DNA of 11,041 bases from CAYGUK01 sp964352985 (GCA_964352985.1 CAYGUK010000126.1:1-11041), one strand, 5' to 3'. Shown: positions 1-6,620, numbered from the stretch's first letter. The notes: generated by a model not told the origin, from the sequence alone. Program-made: numbers and translations.

Positions 1-439
1 GTTTTAATAGATCGCTATTACGAAGAAGTTCAGCACTTAAGTTGTCGTTTTTTTCGTGGGTACCAAAAAAATAGAGACAAGTGACCCCCGTGTGATAAAC
101 GATAAAAGCAGAAAGGTGATGGATGTTGAGTTCGCGCTTTAATGGCAAAATAACATTTTGATAAGCAGGAGAATTAACATCAATATCATGATCAAAAAAG
201 AATTCTTTTCCTATTGGTAATGGCAAGCCTTGATGATTGATTTCCCATTGATATTTCTTGGCGAGTTCTATTACATCATAGCGATTAAATAAATGATAAA
301 CTTTCAAATCCCAATGAAGGCGTAAAACTGAGAAAAACGTTAGATCAAATTGCTTAATGAGCGGTTCCGCAATTTTGTCAATTTCTTTGGTTACGGATAG
401 GTCGTATTTAGAAGGAAGCGGAAAAGTTAAATCTATCAT
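1..439 (-). CDS. Probable LuxR-type transcriptional regulator, N-terminal part (truncated by window edge)
   Basis: An open frame runs from an ATG at 439 to the left edge, giving 146 residues without a stop, so the C-terminus is missing. The protein starts MIDLTFPLPSKYDL and is predicted soluble, with alternating helices and strands and no signal peptide or membrane segment. Its opening (Ser-Lys-Tyr-Asp, then a helix ending in Pro-Leu and a Phe-rich strand) resembles the sensory domain of orphan LuxR-like regulators common in Legionellales. These have a PAS- or autoinducer-domain-like N-terminus and a C-terminal GerE-type helix-turn-helix. That HTH would lie outside the window, so the assignment rests on resemblance alone. 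The start is preceded by a weak purine stretch (GCGAGA) about 8 bases upstream. It is transcribed divergently from the arginine/peptide cluster across a 766-base gap, so control of that cluster is possible but unproven. Confidence 0.5.
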   Translation of the reverse strand, partial: MIDLTFPLPSKYDLSVTKEIDKIAEPLIKQFDLTFFSVLRLHWDLKVYHLFNRYDVIELAKKYQWEINHQGLPLPIGKEFFFDHDIDVNSPAYQNVILPLKRELNIHHLSAFIVYHTGVTCLYFFGTHEKNDNLSAELLRNSDLLK

Positions 440-716
440 GTAAGTTCTCGCAGTATGTAGTTAATATTATAAACTTATTGAAATTGAATAGTATTATATA
501 ACGGTGTCTTATTATTAGGAAGTCCGAAATTTGTAACATTTGTTGCCGAACCCCGCGAAAAATTTGTGGGTTTTGCGCCTTATGTAATAATTGTTTCATT
601 AACCTTAAAGTAAGCTTAAGGATTTATTGATTATTAGTAGGAGATTTGAGAATTGAGACTCTTTTGTCAAGATGTTTTCATCCCATTATTTGCCATAAGA
701 AAAATGAGATGAGTTT

Positions 717-857
717 GTTTTCAATTTTTGGAAGAAAGTTATAGAAATTGTTTGGCTCATTTCAATAAAGCAATGAGTTTCAACTATTTTACATTTTTTA
801 TTTGTTTTGACTTAACTTGCATGTCAGTTTTCAACTTTTTGGAATATAAATTGTTTG
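717..857. repeat. Degenerate direct repeat pair in the intergenic region
   Basis: Two copies of a similar string lie at 717-754 and 827-857. Both begin GTTTTCAA, continue with a T-run followed by GGAA, and end with AAATTGTTTG. The first copy has 7 extra bases in the middle and the second has one extra C. The spacing is about 110 bases. In such AT-rich DNA part of the similarity may be compositional, but the order of three matching blocks is more than a simple T-run. Its function is unknown. Confidence 0.35.
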
Positions 858-895
858 ATTAGTTTTAAGCTAAAATATTTGTTTGTTTTTATTAG

Positions 896-926
896 TTGAC
901 TAAGTATGGGATTTAACTTTTATAAA
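896..926 (+). promoter_or_regulatory. Possible sigma-70 promoter (TTGACT ... TATAAA)
   Basis: TTGACT at 896-901 matches five of six bases of the -35 consensus. It is followed by TTATAA or TATAAA at 18-19 base spacing, slightly longer than ideal. A transcript would start near 933 and run about 270 bases before the first start codon at 1206, so it would give either a long leader or a separate small RNA. The call rests only on hexamer matching in AT-rich DNA, so a chance match is quite possible. Confidence 0.25.
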
Positions 927-1020
927 AGATTGTATTTTTTCATGGTTAGTATGTTATTGATACCGTATTCTATATTATATTAGATGAGATTTTTTCTCAA
1001 AATAAGAGATGATTGTTTTG

Positions 1021-1029
1021 TGATATGAT
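1021..1029 (+). promoter_or_regulatory. Possible extended -10 promoter element
   Basis: TGATATGAT at 1021-1029 fits the extended -10 pattern TGn-TATAAT with one mismatch in the hexamer. No good -35 element lies 16-18 bases upstream, which extended -10 promoters can tolerate. It would start transcription near 1036, about 170 bases before the exported-protein gene. Low confidence because of the base composition. Confidence 0.22.
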
Positions 1030-1205
1030 TAATAACCTCATTTTCTCGTAATTAAAATTGTGATATTCAGTAAACGTAGTAAGTTTTTGCGCTTGCAGCA
1101 TTTTAAGCCTTAATGAATGATTCGTCTTTTTTTTATCAAGTAGCATTTTTTCATTTTATTAGATAGAATGCGCGATTCAAGATACAAGTTATAAATGGGG
1201 GGAGT

Positions 1206-1439
1206 ATGAAAAAAATGATAGTAACATTTGTTATATTGTTATTTGCCAGTAGTGTTCTAGCGACAAATAGTTTACATAAAACAAGCTTACCTCGTAAATT
1301 CATAAGTCCCATTTTATCACCTGTCGCTATCAAAAAGATCACAAATCAATATTGGCCACCAAGTTACGGAGCTTGTATTGATGTTGCGCCAGCGCAGTGC
1401 AAAAAGTTTAAATCTTGCGTTGATTTACATTGTTGTTAA
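1206..1439 (+). CDS. Small exported cysteine-rich cationic protein (77 aa), unknown family
   Basis: The ATG at 1206 follows a very strong ribosome binding site (GGGGGGAG, 1197-1204), which makes this a credible gene despite its size. Residues 1-19 form a classic Sec signal peptide: Lys-Lys, a hydrophobic core of Ile/Val/Leu/Phe, then SSVLA with cleavage likely after Ala19. There is no lipobox cysteine, so it should be released to the periplasm or beyond. The mature chain of about 58 residues has many Lys/Arg (25, 30, 31, 43, 44, 66, 67, 69) but only two Asp, so it is strongly basic. Five cysteines cluster at the C-terminus (57, 65, 71, 76, 77; pattern C-x7-C-x5-C-x4-CC), and the protein ends in Cys-Cys. 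I recognise no family. It ends 14 bases before the arginase start and is probably cotranscribed with it. Confidence 0.7.
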   Translation: MKKMIVTFVILLFASSVLATNSLHKTSLPRKFISPILSPVAIKKITNQYWPPSYGACIDVAPAQCKKFKSCVDLHCC

Positions 1440-1453
1440 AACTGGAAGAAAAT

Positions 1454-2338
1454 ATGACGCCGAAAAAAAATTTAGATATTCATAGTTATGGTTTAGGAAT
1501 TGGATCACATGATACAGGTTGTAGTGAAGGGCCTAAGTTTTTTCTTTCTCATAATGGGGAAGTCGTATTAAAAGATATGGATTTTCAATTAAACCTGAGC
1601 CCAATTATTTTAGCGGATAATTCGTTAAATAATAATTATGATATTATTGCAAGTGCTTGCAATAAGCTTGGGCAATTAACGGCAAATAGCATAAATAACA
1701 ACAAACGTTTTTTAAATCTTGGTGGCGATCAAAGCGGTTCAGCTGGTACTTGGAGTGGTGCTGCAACGGGTTTAGGAAATAAATCTTTAGGTTTAATTTG
1801 GGTAGATGCTCATAAAGATAGTCACACACCTGAATCTTCTGAAACAGGTAATATTCACGGCATGCCACTCGCTGCGTTAATGGGTTATGGTGATAAACGA
1901 TTAACAACACTTTTGTCTGATAACCCAAAAGTTGATCCGCAACATGTCGTTTTAGTGGGTATTCGAAGTTACGAAAAAGGTGAAGCAGAATTATTAAAAA
2001 AACTTAATGTAAAAGTTTTCTATATGGAAGATATTGTAGAACAAGGGATTCATTCAGTCATGGAACAAGCGATAATGATTGCAGGTAAAGCTGATCATCT
2101 AGGCATGGCGATTGATCTCGATGCGTTTGATCCAAGTGATGCGCCTGGGGTTGGCACGAGTGAACCTAATGGAATTAAAGCAAGTGAGTTTTTAAATGCC
2201 TGCACTTTATTTTCAACAGTAAAAGAACAATTCGTTGGTTTAGAAATCGTAGAATTTAATCCGCAACACGATGTTGATAATTTAACTTTTCAGTTGATTC
2301 AACGTCTCATAAAAAGCGTATTTGAGTCTATTCTTTAG
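1454..2338 (+). CDS. rocF: Arginase family protein (arginase-like ureohydrolase) with His-to-Gln change in the first metal motif
   Basis: Arginase hydrolyses arginine to ornithine and urea at a binuclear manganese site. The 294-residue chain is normal family length. Key motifs are GGDQS (91-95), DAHKDSHTPE (118-127), TGNIHGMPLA (131-140), DLDAFDP (221-227) and EFNP (267-270). By comparison with human arginase I, the ligands Asp118, His120, Asp122, Asp221 and Asp223, the catalytic His135 and the guanidinium-binding Glu267 are all present. Residue 93, normally the metal-A ligand His101, is Gln (codon CAA, 1730-1732). The start at ATG 1454 is chosen because GGAAGA (1444-1449) precedes it. An in-frame TTG at 1430 would overlap the upstream gene and lacks a good site. 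Placement before ornithine aminotransferase supports arginine catabolism. Alternatives are another guanidino substrate or a non-catalytic role. The family is certain; arginase activity is not. Confidence 0.88.
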   Translation: MTPKKNLDIHSYGLGIGSHDTGCSEGPKFFLSHNGEVVLKDMDFQLNLSPIILADNSLNNNYDIIASACNKLGQLTANSINNNKRFLNLGGDQSGSAGTWSGAATGLGNKSLGLIWVDAHKDSHTPESSETGNIHGMPLAALMGYGDKRLTTLLSDNPKVDPQHVVLVGIRSYEKGEAELLKKLNVKVFYMEDIVEQGIHSVMEQAIMIAGKADHLGMAIDLDAFDPSDAPGVGTSEPNGIKASEFLNACTLFSTVKEQFVGLEIVEFNPQHDVDNLTFQLIQRLIKSVFESIL

Positions 2339-2365
2339 TTAAAACGCTATTCAATATTACCGCTA

Positions 2366-2399
2366 TTATGCTAACATAAAAAATTACTTTGCAGCATAA
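2366..2399. promoter_or_regulatory. Inverted repeat just upstream of rocD
   Basis: TTATGCT at 2366-2372 and AGCATAA at 2393-2399 form a perfect 7-bp inverted repeat with a 20-base AT-rich spacer. It lies in the 76-base gap between the arginase and rocD, 15 bases before the rocD start codon. It could be an operator for a dimeric regulator or a weak mRNA hairpin modulating rocD translation. It has no G+C-rich stem with a following T-run, so it is not a standard terminator. It could also be chance. Confidence 0.3.
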
Positions 2400-2414
2400 A
2401 AGTGTGAGATTACA

Positions 2415-3614
2415 ATGACAAATCCCTATATTGAAATTGAAGAACGTTTTGGTGCCCACCATTATAAACCCCTTCCAGTTGTATTAAATCGTGGTGAAGG
2501 TGTTTATGTTTGGGATGTGAATGGTAAGCAATATATCGATATGATGAGTGCTTATTCTGCTATTAGTCATGGCCACTGCCATCCACGTTTGGTCAAAACA
2601 CTTTGTGATCAAGCGCAAAAATTAAATGTTGTTTCACGTGCTTATTATAGTGATAAGTTAGGACCATTTTTACAATATGCTTGTGAGTTAACAAATTTCG
2701 ATATGGCTTTACCCATGAATAGTGGTAGTGAAGCAGTTGAAACTGCTGTAAAAGCAGCACGAAAATGGGCTTATGAAGTAAAAGGTGTGGAAGAAAATCA
2801 GGCTGAAATTATCGTTTGCCAAAATAATTTTCACGGGCGCACTATTGCCATTGTTGCAATGTCTTCAGATAAACAATATCAAAATGGTTTTGGCCCGTTT
2901 CCTTCAGGATTTAAAATAATTCCATATGGTGATATTTCTGCATTAGAAAAAGCGATCACAAAAAATACGGCCGCTTTTTTAGTTGAACCCATTCAAGGTG
3001 AGGGCGGAATTCTAATGCCGCCTAAAGGTTTTTTAACAAAAGCACAACAAATATGTCAAGATAAAAACGTATTATTAATCTGCGACGAAATTCAAACCGG
3101 ATTAGGTCGTACTGGAAAATTATTAGCTTGTGATCATGAAAATGTAAAACCAGACGGATTAATTTTAGGTAAAGCGCTTGGCGGTGGTTTATTACCTGTT
3201 TCATTATTTTTAGCACGAAAAGAGGTGATGAATGTTTTTACGCCAGGTGATCATGGTTCAACGTTTGGTGGGAATCCTCTTGCTTCCACTGTTGCATTGG
3301 AAGCCTTAAAAATTTTAGTTGAAGATAATTTAGCTGAAAAATCCCATGAACATGGTGAATATTTAATGGCACAACTCAATAAAATTAAATGCGCACCTAT
3401 CACTGAAATACGTGGTAAAGGTTTATTAATTGGTTTAGAGATTGATCCCAATATTGCAACTGCAAGAGATTTTGTGTTGAAAATGATGAATCATGGTTTA
3501 CTCAGTAAAGAAACGCATCATACTGTGGCACGCTTAGCTCCGCCATTAATTATCAATAAGTCTCAAATCGATCAAGCTGTCGAAATTATTAATACTGTTT
3601 TAAACGAGTATTAA
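2415..3614 (+). CDS. rocD: Ornithine aminotransferase (ornithine-oxo-acid transaminase)
   Basis: A class III PLP-dependent aminotransferase of 399 residues, typical length for bacterial ornithine aminotransferase. It transfers the delta-amino group of ornithine to 2-oxoglutarate, giving glutamate-5-semialdehyde and glutamate in the cytoplasm. The Schiff-base lysine is Lys253 in LGKALGGG, and Asp224 in ICDEIQTG binds the pyridine nitrogen. GSEAVE (104-109) forms the phosphate-binding region. The specificity residues of human ornithine aminotransferase are recognisable: Tyr18 and Tyr47 (human Tyr55 and Tyr85), Arg142 (Arg180), Glu196 (Glu235) and Arg373 (Arg413). These argue for ornithine over acetylornithine or GABA aminotransferase. 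The start at 2415 has only a weak site (GTGAGA). It lies 76 bases after the arginase and 3 bases before the first peptide transporter, so it probably shares their operon. Confidence 0.93.
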   Translation: MTNPYIEIEERFGAHHYKPLPVVLNRGEGVYVWDVNGKQYIDMMSAYSAISHGHCHPRLVKTLCDQAQKLNVVSRAYYSDKLGPFLQYACELTNFDMALPMNSGSEAVETAVKAARKWAYEVKGVEENQAEIIVCQNNFHGRTIAIVAMSSDKQYQNGFGPFPSGFKIIPYGDISALEKAITKNTAAFLVEPIQGEGGILMPPKGFLTKAQQICQDKNVLLICDEIQTGLGRTGKLLACDHENVKPDGLILGKALGGGLLPVSLFLARKEVMNVFTPGDHGSTFGGNPLASTVALEALKILVEDNLAEKSHEHGEYLMAQLNKIKCAPITEIRGKGLLIGLEIDPNIATARDFVLKMMNHGLLSKETHHTVARLAPPLIINKSQIDQAVEIINTVLNEY

Positions 3615-3617
3615 AAG

Positions 3618-5123
3618 ATGATCAATACACAGCAGAATATGAAACAACCCAAAGGTTTATATGTGTTGTTTTTTACAGAGCTTTGGGAACGCTTCAGTTA
3701 TTATGGTATGAGAGCACTGTTAATTCTTTATATGGTTAACGGTTTAAGTTATAGCGATCATAAATCTTATGCAATCTATGGTGCTTATGGTTCTTTAATT
3801 TATGCTACGCCGCTTTTAGGTGGGTATATTGCAGATAAATTTTTAGGCTTTCGTTCTGCCATTATTTTTGGTGGGATATTGATGGCGCTTGGACATTTTT
3901 GCATGGCGATTGAACATCCTGCATTTTTTTATTCTGCACTTGCATTATTAATCGTAGGAAATGGTTTGCTAAAACCCAATGTGGCAGCATTATTAGGCGA
4001 TCTTTATGAACGAAATGATATGCGACGAGATGCTGGGTTTACCTTATTTTATGTTGGCATCAATTTAGGGGGATTTTTAGCGCCGTTATTATGCGGATAT
4101 GTGGGACAAACTTACGGCTGGCATTATGGTTTTGGTCTAGCGGGTATTGGTATGGTTGCAGGTCTTGTAGTATTTATTTACGGTCAAAAATATTTGGGTG
4201 ATAAAGGTTACGCGCCTGATCCTTTAAAATTAAAACAATCCATTTTTCCTGGTTTATCATTACAAAATGCTATTATTGTTTTTACCTTGTTAACTGTCGC
4301 ATTGGTCGTTGGTTTAATATTACAATCGCTTGATGGTTATGTTTTGGGCATTGTTGGGATAATCATGTTGATCATGATAATTTCATTGATAATCAAAAGT
4401 AATAACCGTGATCGATTAGGTATTATATTAATTGTTATTTTCATGTTATGTGGAATGGCGTATTGGTCTTTTGCCGAGCAGGCTGGAAGCTCCTTAAATT
4501 TATATACTCAGCGTAATATTAATCGTCACTTATTTGGTTGGGAAGTACCGGCTTCGATGTTTCAGTCTATTAACTCGACCTTTATTTTATTGTTAGGGCC
4601 ACTTTTAGCTCAGCTCTGGGTTAGTTTGGCTAAACGTAATAAAGAAGTGTCAACTGGGATTAAATTTTTTCTGGGATTATTTCAAATTGCGATTGGTTTT
4701 GTTTTATTTGCATTAGGTGCGAAGTTTGCATATCACGGCGATGGTACGGCTTCTATGCTATGGCTTATTGGCGGTTATTTCTTTATGACCACCGGTGAGC
4801 TTTGTGTTGAACCTGTTGGCATGGCGGTGGTAACACGCTTATCACCACTAAAGATGGTGGGGATTATGATGGGTTGTTGGTATATCGCTGATGGCTCTTT
4901 TTCTAATTATACCGCTGCATGGATAGCTTCTTTTACGAGTGCGCCCAGTAAAACCGCGAGTGCAATTGAAACAGCTGGGCTTTATCAACATGTCTACACT
5001 GATATTGCTATTGCTGCGTTTATTATTTCTTTTATCATTTTAGCACTGACACCTTTTATGAAAAAAATGATGAGGAATATCCGAGATGATGAAGAAGATA
5101 CACTTACACATCAACATGATTAA
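3618..5123 (+). CDS. POT/PTR family proton-coupled di-/tripeptide transporter, first of tandem pair
   Basis: A 501-residue inner-membrane protein of the major facilitator superfamily, POT (PTR2) family, which imports di- and tripeptides with protons. The signature ExxERFxYYG in TM1 is complete (Glu21, Glu24, Arg25). The TM4 lysine is Lys119 in GNGLLKPN, the TM7 acidic residue is Glu287 in FAEQAG, and the TM10 glutamate is Glu394 in GELCVEPVG. All correspond to proton- or substrate-coupling positions in PepT-St and GkPOT. Length and hydrophobicity fit the 14-helix bacterial architecture, and the C-terminus ends in a charged cytoplasmic tail. The ATG at 3618 lies 3 bases after the rocD stop with a weak site, suggesting translational coupling; Met8 at 3639 is an alternative start. 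Its place after arginase and RocD suggests it supplies arginine-containing peptides. The exact substrate is inferred. Confidence 0.92.
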   Translation: MINTQQNMKQPKGLYVLFFTELWERFSYYGMRALLILYMVNGLSYSDHKSYAIYGAYGSLIYATPLLGGYIADKFLGFRSAIIFGGILMALGHFCMAIEHPAFFYSALALLIVGNGLLKPNVAALLGDLYERNDMRRDAGFTLFYVGINLGGFLAPLLCGYVGQTYGWHYGFGLAGIGMVAGLVVFIYGQKYLGDKGYAPDPLKLKQSIFPGLSLQNAIIVFTLLTVALVVGLILQSLDGYVLGIVGIIMLIMIISLIIKSNNRDRLGIILIVIFMLCGMAYWSFAEQAGSSLNLYTQRNINRHLFGWEVPASMFQSINSTFILLLGPLLAQLWVSLAKRNKEVSTGIKFFLGLFQIAIGFVLFALGAKFAYHGDGTASMLWLIGGYFFMTTGELCVEPVGMAVVTRLSPLKMVGIMMGCWYIADGSFSNYTAAWIASFTSAPSKTASAIETAGLYQHVYTDIAIAAFIISFIILALTPFMKKMMRNIRDDEEDTLTHQHD

Positions 5124-5131
5124 AAAATTAA

Positions 5132-6580
5132 ATGAAAAAATTATTTAAATTAAATCAACCACCAGGATTATACATTCTTTTTTTTACGGAATTGTGGGAA
5201 CGTTTTAGTTATTTTGGCATGCGAGCGTTACTCATATTTTATATGACTGAACATTTTCATTATAGTGATGATAAATCTTATTTAATTTATGGGGCATATA
5301 CTTCATTGATATATGTGACACCTTTAATCGGTGGTTTTTTAGCTGACCGTGTTTATGGTTTTCAACAGGCGATTATTTTAGGTGGTGTGTTGATGGCACT
5401 AGGTCATTTTTGCATGGCTATTCCACATGTATCAACTTTTTATATGGCGCTCGCATTATTAATTGTGGGGAATGGATTTATTAAACCCAATGTCGCAAGT
5501 TTATTAGGACAACTTTACGAAGAAAATGATCCAAGACGCGATAGCGGCTTTACTCTTTTTTATGTTGGTATAAATTTGGGTGCGTTTCTCGCACCGTTAA
5601 GTTGTGGTTTTATTGGACAGAAATATGGTTGGGATTTTGGTTTTTTATTAGCGGGTATTGGCATGTTACTCGGTTTAGCTGTTTTTATTTATGGTAAGCG
5701 TTATTTTAATGGCGTTGGAGAAAAGCCCAAAAGATATGAACAGCAACACAAGGTGTTAACCAATCATTATTTAGTGACATTTTTTGTATTATGTTTAGTG
5801 CCCATTTTTATTGGTTTAATCGTTTTGCAATTAACGACTTTTGTTATCGTGATTGCGGCAATTGTTATGTGTGTGATTATTATTCACGTTATGCTGAATA
5901 TAGCACCTCATTTACGAAAAAATATTCTCGCGATAATCATCATGATGATTTGTGCGATGTTATATTGGGCTTTTGCCGATCAATCGGGGAGTTCTTTAAA
6001 TTTATTTACACAACGAAATTTAAATCGTCATGTTTTTGGTTATTCAATTCCTGCTTCAGTATTTCAAGCAGTTAATCCCATTTTTATCATTGTCTTCGGA
6101 CCAATATTGGCTCAAATTTGGTTAATTTTAGCAAATAAAAAAAGAGAGCCATCGACTGGATTTAAATTTTTCTTATCACTTTTATTTACATGTTGCGGAT
6201 TTTTATTATTTTTCAGTGGTGCAAAAGTTGCTTATTTAAACCATGGACAATCTTCATTTTGGTGGTTGGTCGGAGGATATTATTTTCTCACCCTTGGTGA
6301 GTTATGTTTAGAACCTGTCGGCATGTCGATTGTAACGAAACTTGCGCCGATTAAAATGGTTGGTTTAATGATGGGTTGTTGGTATTTAGCCGATAGTGCG
6401 TTTGCAAATTATTTGGCTTCTCGTATAGCATTGTTTACCGCTAAGCCTGATACCCATTATTCACCTGTTTCCATGGCACAAACTTATTCTCACACCTTTG
6501 GCTTGATTGGTGTCAGTGCTTTAATTGTCGCGTTTATTATTCTTTGTCTCGTCCCTTGGCTTAAACGTTTGATGCAATAA
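5132..6580 (+). CDS. POT/PTR family proton-coupled peptide transporter, second of tandem pair (TM7 Glu to Asp)
   Basis: A 482-residue paralogue of the preceding gene, clearly similar along its whole length. Shared segments include TELWERFSY, GHFCMAI, TLFYVGINLG, SGSSLNL or AGSSLNL, and VGLMMGCW or VGIMMGCW, which shows a tandem duplication. Glu20, Glu23 and Arg24 of the TM1 signature, Lys118 of TM4 and Glu390 of TM10 are kept. At the TM7 proton-linked position it has Asp283 (FADQSG) where the first copy and characterised POTs have Glu. The signature ends in Tyr-Phe-Gly rather than Tyr-Tyr-Gly, and the first copy's charged C-terminal tail is missing. The start at 5132 is 8 bases after the upstream stop, with no visible ribosome binding site in the A/T-only leader, so translation probably depends on coupling. 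Likely a peptide importer of altered preference; drug or nitrate transport is less likely. Confidence 0.9.
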   Translation: MKKLFKLNQPPGLYILFFTELWERFSYFGMRALLIFYMTEHFHYSDDKSYLIYGAYTSLIYVTPLIGGFLADRVYGFQQAIILGGVLMALGHFCMAIPHVSTFYMALALLIVGNGFIKPNVASLLGQLYEENDPRRDSGFTLFYVGINLGAFLAPLSCGFIGQKYGWDFGFLLAGIGMLLGLAVFIYGKRYFNGVGEKPKRYEQQHKVLTNHYLVTFFVLCLVPIFIGLIVLQLTTFVIVIAAIVMCVIIIHVMLNIAPHLRKNILAIIIMMICAMLYWAFADQSGSSLNLFTQRNLNRHVFGYSIPASVFQAVNPIFIIVFGPILAQIWLILANKKREPSTGFKFFLSLLFTCCGFLLFFSGAKVAYLNHGQSSFWWLVGGYYFLTLGELCLEPVGMSIVTKLAPIKMVGLMMGCWYLADSAFANYLASRIALFTAKPDTHYSPVSMAQTYSHTFGLIGVSALIVAFIILCLVPWLKRLMQ

Positions 6581-6589
6581 GCTTGGTAC

Positions 6590-6620
6590 TTTACATCGTC
6601 ACAGATTTATGTTTTTATGC
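6590..6620 (+). promoter_or_regulatory. Weak candidate promoter before ubiC
   Basis: TTTACA at 6590-6595 resembles a -35 box and TTTATG or TTATGC at 6614-6620 resembles a -10 box at 18-19 base spacing. Transcription would begin near 6625, upstream of the GGAGA ribosome binding site at 6633-6637. This would separate ubiC from the transporter operon and would exclude the upstream in-frame ATG at 6609. Hexamer matches are poor, so this is tentative. Confidence 0.2.

Larger units (their letters stand above)
440..1205. other. Long AT-rich intergenic region without a recognised gene
   Basis: These 766 bases separate the minus-strand regulator from the plus-strand arginine/peptide cluster. No frame here has convincing coding character: the open frames are short, low in complexity and lack ribosome binding sites. 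Visible structure includes a 6-bp inverted repeat at 603-621 (CCTTAA, 7-base loop, TTAAGG) and a small hairpin at 985-999 (TGAGA, TTTTT loop, TCTCA). There is also an approximate direct repeat at 717-754 and 827-857, and several promoter-like hexamers at 896-926 and 1021-1029. It could hold an untranslated leader, a small RNA or the decayed remains of a gene. The sequence alone does not decide. Confidence 0.6.

Noticed and set aside
408..599. Minus-strand open frame of 63 codons upstream of the left-edge regulator
   Set aside because: It overlaps the regulator start in another frame, lies mostly in AT-rich non-coding DNA and encodes a composition-driven Ile/Phe/Asn-rich peptide without a recognisable domain.
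1110..1126. Possible ArgR box (TGAATGATTCG) upstream of the arginine cluster
   Set aside because: An ARG box needs TGAAT and ATTCA separated by four A/T bases. Here the half-sites are only one base apart and the right half is imperfect.
1151..1342. Minus-strand open frame antisense to the small exported protein
   Set aside because: The plus-strand gene has a strong ribosome binding site and signal peptide. The antisense frame has neither and is a shadow.
1430..1453. Upstream TTG start for the arginase gene
   Set aside because: It would overlap the exported-protein gene and has no ribosome binding site, whereas ATG 1454 has GGAAGA at proper distance and gives the normal N-terminus.
5791..6075. 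94-codon plus-strand open frame inside the second transporter
   Set aside because: It lies in a shifted frame within a well-supported POT gene and shows no domain or ribosome binding site.
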